Part shown: in pieces, positions 17,580-26,368 of the stretch
How positions within the stretch are numbered: the stretch's first letter is position 1
Layout of the letters: each line of letters starts with the position of its first letter
Source of the DNA: Pseudomonadales bacterium
GTDB taxonomy: Bacteria; Pseudomonadota; Gammaproteobacteria; Pseudomonadales; Porticoccaceae
Direction: 5' to 3'
Assembly (NCBI GenBank): GCA_024234435.1
Contig: JACKOF010000001.1
Coordinates: 124,001 to 188,000 of the forward strand
DNA length: 64,000 nucleotides
Program-made: the position numbers and the translations under genes
Notes under the pieces: generated by a model
Databases searched by the model: none
What the model saw: the letters and a program-made list of their open reading frames with translations, nothing else
Told to the model about the DNA's origin: nothing

Positions 17580-18791
17580 TTATACCACGCTGCCAAGCTG
17601 GAAAATAGGCAGGTACATGGCAATCAGCAAACCGCCCACCAGCACACCCAGCACAGCCATAATCATTGGCTCTAACAAAGTGGTGAGGTTGTCCACTGAA
17701 TTATCAACGGCTTCTTCATAGTGATCGGCGGCTTTTTCCAGCATTTCATCCAGTGCACCGGATTCTTCACCAATTGATGCCATTTGCAGCAGCATGACCG
17801 GAAATTTTTGAGTCGCTTTCATAGCCTGATTAAGCTGAATACCGGTGGTAACATCATCGCGCACCTTGTGAATGGCTTCGAGATACACCACATTGCCCGC
17901 AGCGCCGGCCACAGAATTCAGCGCGTCAACCAGCGGTACACCGGCGGCAAAGGTGGTGGAGAGTGTGCGGGCAAAACGCGCGGCAATGGCGTTGTAGAGA
18001 ATCTCGCCGACAATTGGCAGTTTTAAAGACAGTTTATCCACCGTTGCCACGAATTTGGGTGACTTTTGATAAGCCGATTTGACTGCAAAAAAACCGACAA
18101 TCAGGCAAATTACCCAGACCAGCCACCATTCCTGGGCCGTTTCGGATATACCCAGTACAAACAGGGTAAAGGCTGGCAGGTCGGCACCAAAGTTACTGAA
18201 GGTTTCGGCAAAGGTGGGCACCACCTTCACCAGCAGAATACCGGTAACAATAATCGCCACGGCAACAACGGCAGCGGGGTAGGTAAGGGCTTTCTTGATT
18301 TTGGCTTTCAGCGATTCGGTTTTTTCCTTATAGGTGGCAATGCGGTCCAGCATGGTTTCCAGTGCACCGGATTGTTCGCCGGCTTCTACCAGGCTACAGA
18401 ACAGGCTGTCGAAATATTTCGGGTGTTTACGCAACGAGCCGCCAAAACTGAGTCCGGAGGCAACATCATCGCGAATGGCGTTGATCAAGTCCCGTAGTGT
18501 TTCCTTATCAGCGCCTTCGGCAACAATATCAAAACTTTGCACCAGCGGAACACCGGCTTTCATCATGGTTGCCATTTGGCGCGTAAAGGTGCAGATATCC
18601 GCAGAATTAATCGGTTTGCTGCCGCCAAACAGGGGCTTGGATTTTTTCTTTACGCTGGTGGCGGTGATACCCTGGCGGCGAAGCTGCGCCTTGACAATAG
18701 CCAGGCTGGTGCCCTGAATTTCTCCCTGGGCCGGTTTGCCGGTTTTGCTTTTTCCCTTGTAAACAAAAGTCTGGGCTGTTGCGTTTGCCAT
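17580..18791 (-). CDS. pilC: Type IV pilus inner-membrane platform protein PilC
   Basis: Polytopic assembly platform on which the PilB and PilT ATPases act. Two copies of the T2SSF domain are visible: the first around FTRQMATMMKAGVPLVQSFDIVAEG with GEQSGALETML, the second around FARTLSTTFAAGVPLVDAL with GEESGALDEML. Three membrane segments are predicted. 403 residues, family length. AAGGA lies seven bases before the ATG, and pilB ends 29 bp upstream, which fits an operon. Confidence 0.95.
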   Translation of the reverse strand: MANATAQTFVYKGKSKTGKPAQGEIQGTSLAIVKAQLRRQGITATSVKKKSKPLFGGSKPINSADICTFTRQMATMMKAGVPLVQSFDIVAEGADKETLRDLINAIRDDVASGLSFGGSLRKHPKYFDSLFCSLVEAGEQSGALETMLDRIATYKEKTESLKAKIKKALTYPAAVVAVAIIVTGILLVKVVPTFAETFSNFGADLPAFTLFVLGISETAQEWWLVWVICLIVGFFAVKSAYQKSPKFVATVDKLSLKLPIVGEILYNAIAARFARTLSTTFAAGVPLVDALNSVAGAAGNVVYLEAIHKVRDDVTTGIQLNQAMKATQKFPVMLLQMASIGEESGALDEMLEKAADHYEEAVDNSVDNLTTLLEPMIMAVLGVLVGGLLIAMYLPIFQLGSVV

Positions 18792-18820
18792 ATTTTATTC
18801 CTTGGTGTTAATCCTTGACG

Positions 18821-20551
18821 CTAGTCTTTGGTGACGCGATTAACCTCTTCCAGGCTGATTATACCCTCAGCGGCTTTCAGAAGTGCGGACTGGCGCAAAG
18901 TTCTGAAGCCTTCTTGTTTCGCTACGTCGCTGATTTTCAGTGAATTTCCACCTTCCATAATCACGCGCGACACCGCAGGCGACATTTTCAGCACTTCATA
19001 AATACCTACCCGGCCCTTATAGCCTTTTGCACATTTGGCGCAGCCTTCCGGGTGGAACAGGGTAATATCTTCTCTCGGTACGGCAATGCTGTCGAAACCT
19101 TCGTCTGTTAATACCTTGTCCGGTATATCGTCTGCCGGTCTTTTGCAGTGTGAACAGAGCCGGCGTGCCAGCCGCTGGGCGATAATGAGGCTGACACTGG
19201 TGGCAATATTAAACGGCGGTACGCCCATGTTCTGCAACCGGGTCAGTGTTTCCGGGGCGCTGTTGGTGTGCAGGGTGGAAAGTACCATATGCCCGGTTTG
19301 CGCAGCTTTAATGGCAATTTCGGCGGTTTCCAGGTCGCGGATCTCACCCACCATAATCACGTCGGGGTCCTGACGCAGGAACGCCCGCAAGGCATCGGGA
19401 AAGGTCAGCCCCACTCTCGGGTTGATCTGTACCTGGTTTATACCTTCCAGGTTAATTTCTACCGGGTCTTCCGCTGTGGAAATATTCCGCTCTGTGGTGT
19501 TGAGAATATTCAGGCCAGTATAGAGTGAAACGGTTTTACCGCTGCCGGTAGGCCCGGTTACCAGAATCATGCCCTGAGGTTCTTCAAGGGTTTTCAAGTA
19601 GGCCTGCTTCTGGTCAGGCTCATAGCCAAGGGCTTCAATACCCATCTGGGCACTGGTGGGGTCGAGAATCCGCAGTACGACTTTTTCTCCATATTGGGTC
19701 GGTAATGTGTTGACCCGAAAATCAATGGCGCGTTTTTTCGAAATACGCAACTTGATACGACCATCCTGCGGCACCCGGCGCTCGGAAATATCCAGTTGCG
19801 ACATGACTTTCAAACGGGCCGCAAGCCGAGGCGCCAGGTTTATGGGCGGTTTGGTAACCTCTTCCAGAATGCCATCGGTTCGGAATCGCACGCGATAGGT
19901 GGTTTCGTAAGGTTCAAAGTGAATATCTGAAGAGCCTTTCTTAATCGCATCCAGCAACAGTTTGTTGATAAAGCGCACAATAGGTGCATCATCGGCATCC
20001 GAGGTTTCGCCGGTATTATCCAGCGCATCATCGTCAACCGCCTGAATGTCCAGATCATCCAGGTGCATATCGTCCATAGTGCCCAGCGCATCGCCCAGGT
20101 CTTCTTCCTGGCTGTTCAGAAACCTGTCAATGGCGGTAACCAGTTTGTCCTGCTCTACCAGCACTGCCTCAATGGAGGCGCCAGATTGGAAGCGAATCTC
20201 GGTTAACGCATGTTGCTGGGTTGGGTCACTGACAGCAACAAACAGGCGGCCCCCTCTTTTAAACAGTGGCAGTACCTGATGTTTGTTGATCAGCTTTTTA
20301 TTAATGGCATCGGCAGGGCAGCTGTCAATATTGTGGGCCGAGATATCGTATAACGGTGTGGCAAACTCGTTGGCTGCGATATTGGCTATCAGATGGGCGG
20401 GTAAAGTATTGCTGGCTACCAGGTGCTGTACAAAGCCCAGTTTCTCTTTCTGACAATGCTGGAGCAGTTCCTGGGCATTGGCTTCGTCGAGCAGGCCGTC
20501 AGTGACCAGCCGTTTGGGTAGCCCTTTCAGTTCCGTCATTGGCGCATTCAT
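18821..20551 (-). CDS. pilB: Type IV pilus extension ATPase PilB
   Basis: Cytoplasmic hexameric ATPase that powers pilus extension. The N-terminal MshEN-like domain (about 1-150, a c-di-GMP binding fold in some relatives) is followed by the ATPase core. Walker A is GPTGSGKT at residues 333-340; the Asp box, Walker B (DPDVIMVGEIRD) and His box (STLHTN) follow. A tetracysteine zinc site is present at C466/C469 and C504/C507. 576 residues, normal. Divergent from pilA with about 270 bp between them. Confidence 0.96.
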   Translation of the reverse strand: MNAPMTELKGLPKRLVTDGLLDEANAQELLQHCQKEKLGFVQHLVASNTLPAHLIANIAANEFATPLYDISAHNIDSCPADAINKKLINKHQVLPLFKRGGRLFVAVSDPTQQHALTEIRFQSGASIEAVLVEQDKLVTAIDRFLNSQEEDLGDALGTMDDMHLDDLDIQAVDDDALDNTGETSDADDAPIVRFINKLLLDAIKKGSSDIHFEPYETTYRVRFRTDGILEEVTKPPINLAPRLAARLKVMSQLDISERRVPQDGRIKLRISKKRAIDFRVNTLPTQYGEKVVLRILDPTSAQMGIEALGYEPDQKQAYLKTLEEPQGMILVTGPTGSGKTVSLYTGLNILNTTERNISTAEDPVEINLEGINQVQINPRVGLTFPDALRAFLRQDPDVIMVGEIRDLETAEIAIKAAQTGHMVLSTLHTNSAPETLTRLQNMGVPPFNIATSVSLIIAQRLARRLCSHCKRPADDIPDKVLTDEGFDSIAVPREDITLFHPEGCAKCAKGYKGRVGIYEVLKMSPAVSRVIMEGGNSLKISDVAKQEGFRTLRQSALLKAAEGIISLEEVNRVTKD

Positions 20552-20699
20552 AATTATCGTTGCTTTGTTGAAACGCGGTTGCTGGTTTTTTTAATTCAAT
20601 TGCTGTAAGCCATCTTAATACAAGGTTGTGCCAGTGACTACACCCCTTAGTTGTTGTCAACCGGTTTTCGCTGTTGAGAGGCAACGGATGGTTTTAAAG

Positions 20700-20714
20700 T
20701 GACAAATATTGTCA
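20700..20714 (+). promoter_or_regulatory. Palindrome upstream of pilA, candidate PilR site
   Basis: TGACAAATATTGTCA is a perfect palindrome apart from its central base. It lies 54 bases upstream of the -24 element of the pilA sigma-54 promoter, a usual distance for an enhancer-binding protein. PilR sites in Pseudomonas contain TGTC half-sites, which this palindrome has on both strands. That PilR is the protein that binds here is an inference; no pilR gene is in the window. Confidence 0.5.
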
Positions 20715-20767
20715 GTTGCACCCGTCAGGAATATCGGTTCTAGCCGTTATTTACGGAAAATCTGTAC

Positions 20768-20784
20768 TTGGCACGCAGCTTGCT
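20768..20784 (+). promoter_or_regulatory. Sigma-54 (RpoN) promoter of pilA
   Basis: TTGGCACGCAGCTTGCT matches the -24/-12 consensus (TGGCAC-N5-TTGCW) at every conserved position with the correct five-base spacer. It lies about 40 bp upstream of the pilA start. RpoN with PilS-PilR control of pilA is established in Pseudomonas, so the same wiring is expected here. Confidence 0.88.
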
Positions 20785-20823
20785 GTAACCAGCCTGTCAT
20801 TTAAAACTCAACGGAGAGAGACA

Positions 20824-21345
20824 ATGAAACAACAAATGCAAAAAGGTTTTACCCTGATCGAACTGATGATCGTAATTGCGATTATCGGTATTTTGGCCGC
20901 GGTAGCGTTGCCAGCGTATCAAGATTATACGGTACGTTCCAAAATTAGTGAGGCTATTGTCGCTGCGACCGCACCCAAAGTGTTGGTGTCGGAGGCATTT
21001 GTGACTGACGGGTTGCCTGGCGTGACCGCTGGTGCCAACGAGTATAATTTGCGACCTATAGCGGAAAAACAAAGTAAGTTTATTGCTAACGTCGTGATTA
21101 GTAACGCCGACGGCTCTATTACAATTACTCTGGGTGCCGGAGGCACTACTGGTCTTCCCGCTGACGCAGCAGGTACTACGCTGGTGTTTACGCCGAATGT
21201 TAATGGCGCTCTGCTTGGTGGAGCGAATGGTGCTGTCGATTGGGCGTGTGCCTCTGTGACAAATGCGACAGCTACAACTCGAGGATTAGTGGTTGCTGCG
21301 AATGGTACCTTGCCAGCAAAATATGCTCCATCGGAGTGTCGTTAA
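20824..21345 (+). CDS. pilA: Major type IV pilin PilA
   Basis: Type IVa prepilin of 173 residues. The seven-residue leader MKQQMQKG is cut by PilD after the glycine, leaving N-methyl-Phe and the hydrophobic helix FTLIELMIVIAIIGILAAVALPAYQDYTVRSKI with the essential Glu5. Two cysteines near the C-terminus (ACAS and SEC) probably form the D-region disulfide. GGAGAG precedes the ATG. The 3' coding half is looser in codon use and rich in Ala, Thr and Gly, as is usual for fast-evolving pilins. Transcribed from the sigma-54 promoter upstream and closed by two hairpins downstream. Confidence 0.95.
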   Translation: MKQQMQKGFTLIELMIVIAIIGILAAVALPAYQDYTVRSKISEAIVAATAPKVLVSEAFVTDGLPGVTAGANEYNLRPIAEKQSKFIANVVISNADGSITITLGAGGTTGLPADAAGTTLVFTPNVNGALLGGANGAVDWACASVTNATATTRGLVVAANGTLPAKYAPSECR

Positions 21346-21408
21346 TATTTGGTAGAATGACACTCTAATGCTACCATTTTTGTGAAATACTCATTGATAG
21401 TTTGAAAA

Positions 21409-21474
21409 GGCTCCGATTATCGGAGCCCAGATCACTGACAAACCCCGGTATTTTTACTGGGGTTTGTTGTTTCT
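21409..21474 (+). terminator. Tandem hairpins terminating pilA
   Basis: GGCTCCGATTATCGGAGCC (21409-21427) forms a tight hairpin. A second one follows, CAAACCCC (21439-21446) pairing with GGGGTTTG (21459-21466), and leads into a T-rich stretch. The second is the better intrinsic terminator. A strong stop is expected after a highly expressed pilin gene. Confidence 0.75.
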
Positions 21475-21532
21475 AAAGGCTAAGTTCATCGGGTGTGTTC
21501 TGGCTTAATACCATCGGACATATTAATGAGGG

Positions 21533-22002
21533 GCAAATGGCGACATTATTTACTTGTGTCTGGATGAAGATTGGATGTAGGCGATCATCATGGACTAGCG
21601 CTCACGACGTATCGTCAGCTGGTATACTGAAAATCGCATGACATAGATTAGTGTCAGCAAGGCGAGGATGAAAGCGTTACCTGCGCCAGTTCAAGCACGG
21701 TTTAGTGTTTCACAGTGATCGAGGCTCGCGGTACACGAGTAAACCCCACAGGAAGCTGCTAAAACAGTATGGTGTTCGAGCGTCAATGAATGATGTTGGC
21801 ATGTGCTGGGAATAATGTGGTTGTCGAACATTTCTTTGGTAACCTGAAGCACGATTGGATTTTAAACGTGGTTCAGCCAACAAGAGATCATATAAAGCAA
21901 TATATAGCGGATTATGTTCGTTACTACAATAATGGTCGGTTACATACAGTCTGTGATAGTGTGTCATCGGTTAGGCTTGACTTGAACCTTACCAAAAGGT
22001 GA
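21533..22002 (+). mobile_element. Decayed IS3-family transposase (OrfB) remnant
   Basis: Translated with shifts between frames, this stretch reads as the C-terminal half of an IS3-type DDE transposase. In order: GDIIYLCLDEDWM, stop, AIIMD, stop, RSRRIVSWYTENRMT, stop, then GLVFHSDRGSRYTSKPHRK and LLKQYGVRASMNDVG, a frame change, and NNVVVEHFFGNLKHDWILN with QPTRDHIKQYIADYVRYYNNGRLHT. HSDRGS and the final glutamate region (VVEHFFG) are the DDE catalytic segments. At least three in-frame stops and a frameshift make it a dead fragment. No N-terminal half, OrfA or clear terminal inverted repeats are seen. It abuts the nadC stop codon. Confidence 0.85.
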
Positions 22003-22890
22003 TTAGTCGAATTCAACAAACCGCATCGAAAAATCAATCGACTGACAGTTTTTAGTTAAACTACCGGAAGAAAGGTAATCAATTCCACTCAAAGATTTTT
22101 CACAGATATTGTTGGCGTCCAGATTGCCGGAAACTTCCAGTTTGGCTTTTCCCTCTGGGTGCTTCTCATTAATTTCGATGGCCTGGTGTAAATCTGTTTT
22201 GCTGAAGTTATCGAGCATAACAATATCGGCGCCGGCGTTCAGCGCCTGTTGCAGTTCTTCGAGATTTTCCACTTCGACTTCTACGGGTTTTCCAGGTGCA
22301 ATTTGTCGGGCTTTGGTGACGGCTGCGGCAATTCCGCCGCAGGCGGCAATGTGATTCTCTTTAATCAGGAATGCATCATAAAGGCCGATACGGTGGTTAT
22401 GGCAGCCCCCGGTTTTGACGGCATATTTCTGCGCCAGTCGCAGGCCGGGCAAAGTTTTTCGGGTGTCCAGAATTTTAATATCAGTGCCGCCAACCAGTTT
22501 TGCATATTGGCTGGCTGTTGTTGCCGTTCCAGATAGCGTTTGCAAAAAATTCAATGCAGTTCGCTCACCGGTAAGCAGGCTTCGTGCGGAGCCGGAAAGC
22601 GTAAAAAGTACCTGGTTGGGCTCAATGGTATCGCCATCACTGACCTGCCAGCTTACATTCACTTTTGGATCCAGCTGGCGAAAAACCTCATCCACCCAGG
22701 GCTGGCCGCAGACAATGGCATGTTCTCTGGTAATGACTTGTGCTTGTGCTATTGCGTCTCCGGGAATCAGCTCGGCGGTAATATCACCGGTGCCAATATC
22801 TTCTTCGAGTGCACGCTGCACGGCAATCTTGATATCTGCCAGTAATGCAGGTGACAGTGTTGGCGAAATGGCTACTGAATTGTGAGTCAT
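22003..22890 (-). CDS. nadC: Nicotinate-nucleotide pyrophosphorylase (carboxylating)
   Basis: Quinolinate phosphoribosyltransferase of de novo NAD synthesis. Visible marks are ALEEDIGTGDITAELI near the N-terminus, LNFLQTLSGTATTASQY, the substrate stretch ILDTRKTLPGLRLAQKYAVKTGGCHNHR, KENHIAACGG and EVENLEELQQALNAGADIVMLDN, then SGNLDANNI. ATG 22890 is used (295 residues): AAGGA lies about eight bases upstream and the following residues fit the family. An upstream in-frame start would add 53 residues with no support. The gene ends directly at the IS3 fragment. Confidence 0.95.
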   Translation of the reverse strand: MTHNSVAISPTLSPALLADIKIAVQRALEEDIGTGDITAELIPGDAIAQAQVITREHAIVCGQPWVDEVFRQLDPKVNVSWQVSDGDTIEPNQVLFTLSGSARSLLTGERTALNFLQTLSGTATTASQYAKLVGGTDIKILDTRKTLPGLRLAQKYAVKTGGCHNHRIGLYDAFLIKENHIAACGGIAAAVTKARQIAPGKPVEVEVENLEELQQALNAGADIVMLDNFSKTDLHQAIEINEKHPEGKAKLEVSGNLDANNICEKSLSGIDYLSSGSLTKNCQSIDFSMRFVEFD

Positions 22891-23253
22891 ACAGCGGGTC
22901 CTTGAGTGGGCCGCTATTATAACAATCCGCTGGTGAGGGTGAAGGGGCTTGTTTCCTGAGGGCTTTACGTGTGTTCGCAACGGCGGGCGTTTTCCCGTTT
23001 CTGCCATTGCGGGCAATAGTAGGTGGGGGCTTGTGGTGCGAAGTTGCAATTGTTGAGAAATGGCAGCTTGATAACGGTCAGAGTGTGATAAAGGTCATGA
23101 TTTCAGAATCTGGCGAATAAAAATAATCTGTTTTGAGAAGCAGGCTGCTTTCTCCGGCTATCGATTGTCATATGTCTGGTCAATAATTTCGCTATGAAGT
23201 ATTTTGATTTATGTTTTGGTACATCTTTTGGTTTATCTTAGGTGGTCAATCGT
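22891..23253. other. Divergent intergenic region nadC / DUF1631 gene
   Basis: About 360 bp with no open reading frame that looks coding. It must carry the promoters of the two divergent genes, but I see no clear -35/-10 pair, repeat or hairpin to point to one. The half nearer the DUF1631 gene is more A+T rich. Confidence 0.5.
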
Positions 23254-25524
23254 ATGGCAGAAAGTCACTTGAAGTTGATTGATTCGGCATCACAATCCAG
23301 CAATGCTCACAAGTTGCCGCTTCCGTTGCAGCAGTTGCGAGGGCAGTCCAGACAGTTTTTCAGCGAAAAGCTGGCAAGCTGTTTTGAACGTGTGGACGAC
23401 ACCTTTTTTGACCTTGCCGACCGGGCAGAAAATAACACTGAGCAGGCAACCTATTTTGATGCCATGCGCTTGATTCGACTGGGCCGGAAAGGTATTGAGC
23501 AGCGTTTTCTGAATGCCATTGAATATGCCTTCAACAGCCTGGCTGATGAGAATTATCAGGGCCATGTGGAGCGGGCCGACGTTGACGATGCTGATGAGCT
23601 GGAGGTGCTGGATAACGAAGCGCTGGAAGAAACCATTGCCACCGAAGCGATGGTGTCGAAGCTGTCAGGCCGTTGCAAGGATGTCTTGAAGAGCCTGGTG
23701 GCGCGTTTCGATTTTATGGCGTCGGCTACGGTCACTGCTCACAATAACCCCCTTGGTCCGGAAGTTATCTGCCATGCACTGAGAGATTCCTTGAGTGAGC
23801 TGGAACTGCCCGTTCGCTCCAAGCTGGTTTTTTTCAAGCTGATAGACCGTTATTTGATTGAAGAAATGAATGACTGGCTGAATGTGGCCAATGACCGCTT
23901 GCGTGAAATTGGCGTGTTGCCTGATCTGGAAAAGCGGCAGCGTGCCCGTGATATGGCGAGAAAGGCGAATCGTTTGAGGGCCACTTCCGCGCGTTTGAAT
24001 GCAGCTTCGCATTCGCCATTATCGAAGCCGAATGCTGCTGTGCATACCGGTAACGAGGTGAGCGAGGCCAGCCAGCTGATTGATCAGTTGCAGGAGGTTA
24101 TCCACCAGTCGGGTGGCGATACTGCTCCGGGAAATATGGGTGGGAGCCGCCCCACGATGGCGATGGATGATCTTGTGGCGCTGGTTTCCAGCTTGCAGGA
24201 GAGCAGAGCTGAGGATGCGGATTCGGATCAATCCATGCTGGGGTTGATTCAGTCTCGTCTTCAGGCTCAGGGGCAGGGTTTGCGCAGCCGTGACCATAAA
24301 GTGGTGCAAGTGCTTGATCAAATGTTTGATCAGATTCGCCAGCAGCAAAGCCTGGCTGGAGGCGGTTTTAACCGGCAATTGCAAAAGCTTGAAATGCCGA
24401 TTTTACGAATTGCCCTGAGGGATGGCAGTTTTTTTGATCAACAGGAGCACCCGGCCAGACAGCTGCTAAATGAGATTGCGGATGTTGCCATCGGTTACAG
24501 TGATGAAAAGGATATTCAGTCCGATGCGTTGGGTAAGGGTGTTGCCAGCGTTATAGAACAACTTGGCAAATCCGAGTCGGTTGATAACAGCGCTTTAACT
24601 GAACTGCTGCTGGATTTTATTGCCCTGGTAGAGAAAGAGCGGCGACGTGTTCTCATGATGGAGCAGCGTATTGTCGATGAAGTTGCAGCCAGCGAGAAGG
24701 TGAATTATGCCCATCGTCAGGTGAAGGCACTGCTCAGTAATCGCATGAAAGGTCGACGGTTGCCAAGGGTGCTGGTGGCTTTCGCGCAGGAAGCCTGGTG
24801 CCGGGTGCTGTTTATGGCGCACCTGAAATATGGCCGGGATTCCAATCAGTGGAAAACAGCGGTCAGGGTGATTGACCATTTACTGTATTTAACACTTAAC
24901 GAAGGTATTCCTGCGAGCAAGTCAAAACCGGTTATTGAAACGGCCCGGCAGCGATTGCAGGATATTGCCTATGATCCCTATAAACTGGGGCGTTTGATTG
25001 GCGGGCTTGAACAGCTACTTTACAAGTCCGGTAAAGTCGTCGAAGACAAACAAACGATTGATACAAAAGCGACAGTCGCTGAAAGCCGGACTGAATCTGA
25101 AGCCAAACCTTCAGCTGCGGATTCTCCGGCGGATGCCGGTTCTACCGCGCCCCACCTTGAGCTTGTACAGGTGGATAAGTTGAGCGCAGATCTGCCCGGT
25201 GATTCAACTGATACGGAATCACAGGCAGAGAAAATGGATGATGATTATTTGAGTCTGGCTGATGCACTGGGCCGGGGCGCCTGGGTTGATTTCGTTGATC
25301 AGCAATCCACTTCTCACCGGTGCAAGGTGGCGGGTATTATTTCGCCTCCGGGGAAATACATTTTTGTGAATCGGCAGGGCGCCAAAATTGCTGAAATTTC
25401 CCGTTATGAAATTGCCAAAAATATCAAGGATAAAAAGCTGACAGTGCTGGATAACGGGCAGGTGTTTGATAGAGCTTTGCAGAATGTTATTCAGGGGATA
25501 CGACATCAGCGCCAGACTGCCTGA
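23254..25524 (+). CDS. DUF1631 domain-containing protein
   Basis: Large cytoplasmic protein of 756 residues, conserved in gammaproteobacteria next to nadC or ampD, including Pseudomonas; function not established. It is helical and charged, with no signal peptide or membrane segment. A low-complexity linker rich in Ala, Ser, Glu and Asp (about residues 615-660) precedes a C-terminal beta-rich part (LGRGAWVDFVDQQSTSHRCKVAGIISPPGKYIFVNRQG) with a PilZ-like feel: a short domain that describes and modifies a bound ligand is possible but not shown. ATG 23254 follows AGGTGG; a GTG four codons upstream is the alternative. Confidence 0.8.
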   Translation: MAESHLKLIDSASQSSNAHKLPLPLQQLRGQSRQFFSEKLASCFERVDDTFFDLADRAENNTEQATYFDAMRLIRLGRKGIEQRFLNAIEYAFNSLADENYQGHVERADVDDADELEVLDNEALEETIATEAMVSKLSGRCKDVLKSLVARFDFMASATVTAHNNPLGPEVICHALRDSLSELELPVRSKLVFFKLIDRYLIEEMNDWLNVANDRLREIGVLPDLEKRQRARDMARKANRLRATSARLNAASHSPLSKPNAAVHTGNEVSEASQLIDQLQEVIHQSGGDTAPGNMGGSRPTMAMDDLVALVSSLQESRAEDADSDQSMLGLIQSRLQAQGQGLRSRDHKVVQVLDQMFDQIRQQQSLAGGGFNRQLQKLEMPILRIALRDGSFFDQQEHPARQLLNEIADVAIGYSDEKDIQSDALGKGVASVIEQLGKSESVDNSALTELLLDFIALVEKERRRVLMMEQRIVDEVAASEKVNYAHRQVKALLSNRMKGRRLPRVLVAFAQEAWCRVLFMAHLKYGRDSNQWKTAVRVIDHLLYLTLNEGIPASKSKPVIETARQRLQDIAYDPYKLGRLIGGLEQLLYKSGKVVEDKQTIDTKATVAESRTESEAKPSAADSPADAGSTAPHLELVQVDKLSADLPGDSTDTESQAEKMDDDYLSLADALGRGAWVDFVDQQSTSHRCKVAGIISPPGKYIFVNRQGAKIAEISRYEIAKNIKDKKLTVLDNGQVFDRALQNVIQGIRHQRQTA

Positions 25525-25731
25525 AATCATGGTCATGTTTGATTTAGGTGCTTTCAGTGAGCCTTTTTCCGACTTTGGGCTGTCATTCAAGTAAGTTACT
25601 TATGTCACTAACAGCGGCTTTACTGTTTTTATTCGGCTGATTTTTTAGCTTTACCCGCTTTTCATAACCCGATAGGCGCTATCGTTAACCATGTGATTTG
25701 GTTATGCTCTCGCTATAACGGTAGTGCGGGT

Positions 25732-26358
25732 ATGATTTTGAACACAGATTCTGTTAAGTCTTCAGCTGACAACTTGCCGAATGGTGAATTGTCGGGTTGT
25801 GAGTGGCTGAGAGGTGTTAACCGGATTCCGTCACCCAACTTTAACAGCCGCCCTGCGGATGCAGAAATCTCTCTGCTGGTGATTCATAATATCAGCTTGC
25901 CGCCCGGCGAATATGGCAATGCACACATCAGTGATTTTTTTACCAATCAGCTGGATTGTCATGCACACCCTTACTTTACTGAAATAGCCGATTTGCAGGT
26001 ATCGTCTCATTTTTTGATTGACCGCTGTGGTCAGGTTACGCAGTTTGTATCGCTTGAAAACCGTGCCTGGCATGCCGGGCAGTCCTGTTTTCAGGGCAGG
26101 GAAAACTGCAACGACTTTTCTGTTGGTATTGAGTTGGAAGGCACTGATGACGAACCTTATACCAGCGAGCAATACGGCGCCCTTGCCAAACTTGCCCGGC
26201 AGCTGATGATTCTATGTCCGGCTATCAGGGAAGAAAGAATTGTGGGGCACAGCGATATTGCGCCCGGCCGAAAAACGGATCCCGGACCATCCTTTGATTG
26301 GCCGCGTTTCAGAGGTGCACTGGTGGACAACCATAGAAACGATAGAACAGTGAAATAG
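25732..26358 (+). CDS. ampD: 1,6-anhydro-N-acetylmuramyl-L-alanine amidase AmpD
   Basis: Cytosolic zinc amidase that removes the peptide from anhydromuropeptides during cell-wall recycling; loss derepresses AmpC in species that have it. The zinc ligands are H52 (VIHNISLPPGE), H173 (VGHSDIAPGR) and D183 (KTDPGPSFDW), and the VGIELEGTDD motif carries the catalytic glutamate. ATG 25732 gives 208 residues, about 20 more than E. coli AmpD at the N-terminus; a GTG at 25693 would add 13 further residues. Followed after 10 bp by ampE. Confidence 0.93.
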   Translation: MILNTDSVKSSADNLPNGELSGCEWLRGVNRIPSPNFNSRPADAEISLLVIHNISLPPGEYGNAHISDFFTNQLDCHAHPYFTEIADLQVSSHFLIDRCGQVTQFVSLENRAWHAGQSCFQGRENCNDFSVGIELEGTDDEPYTSEQYGALAKLARQLMILCPAIREERIVGHSDIAPGRKTDPGPSFDWPRFRGALVDNHRNDRTVK

Positions 26359-26368
26359 GAGACAGCAT

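Noticed and set aside
25693..25731. Longer AmpD start at GTG 25693
   Set aside because: The added residues do not fit the family and no ribosome binding site precedes the GTG.
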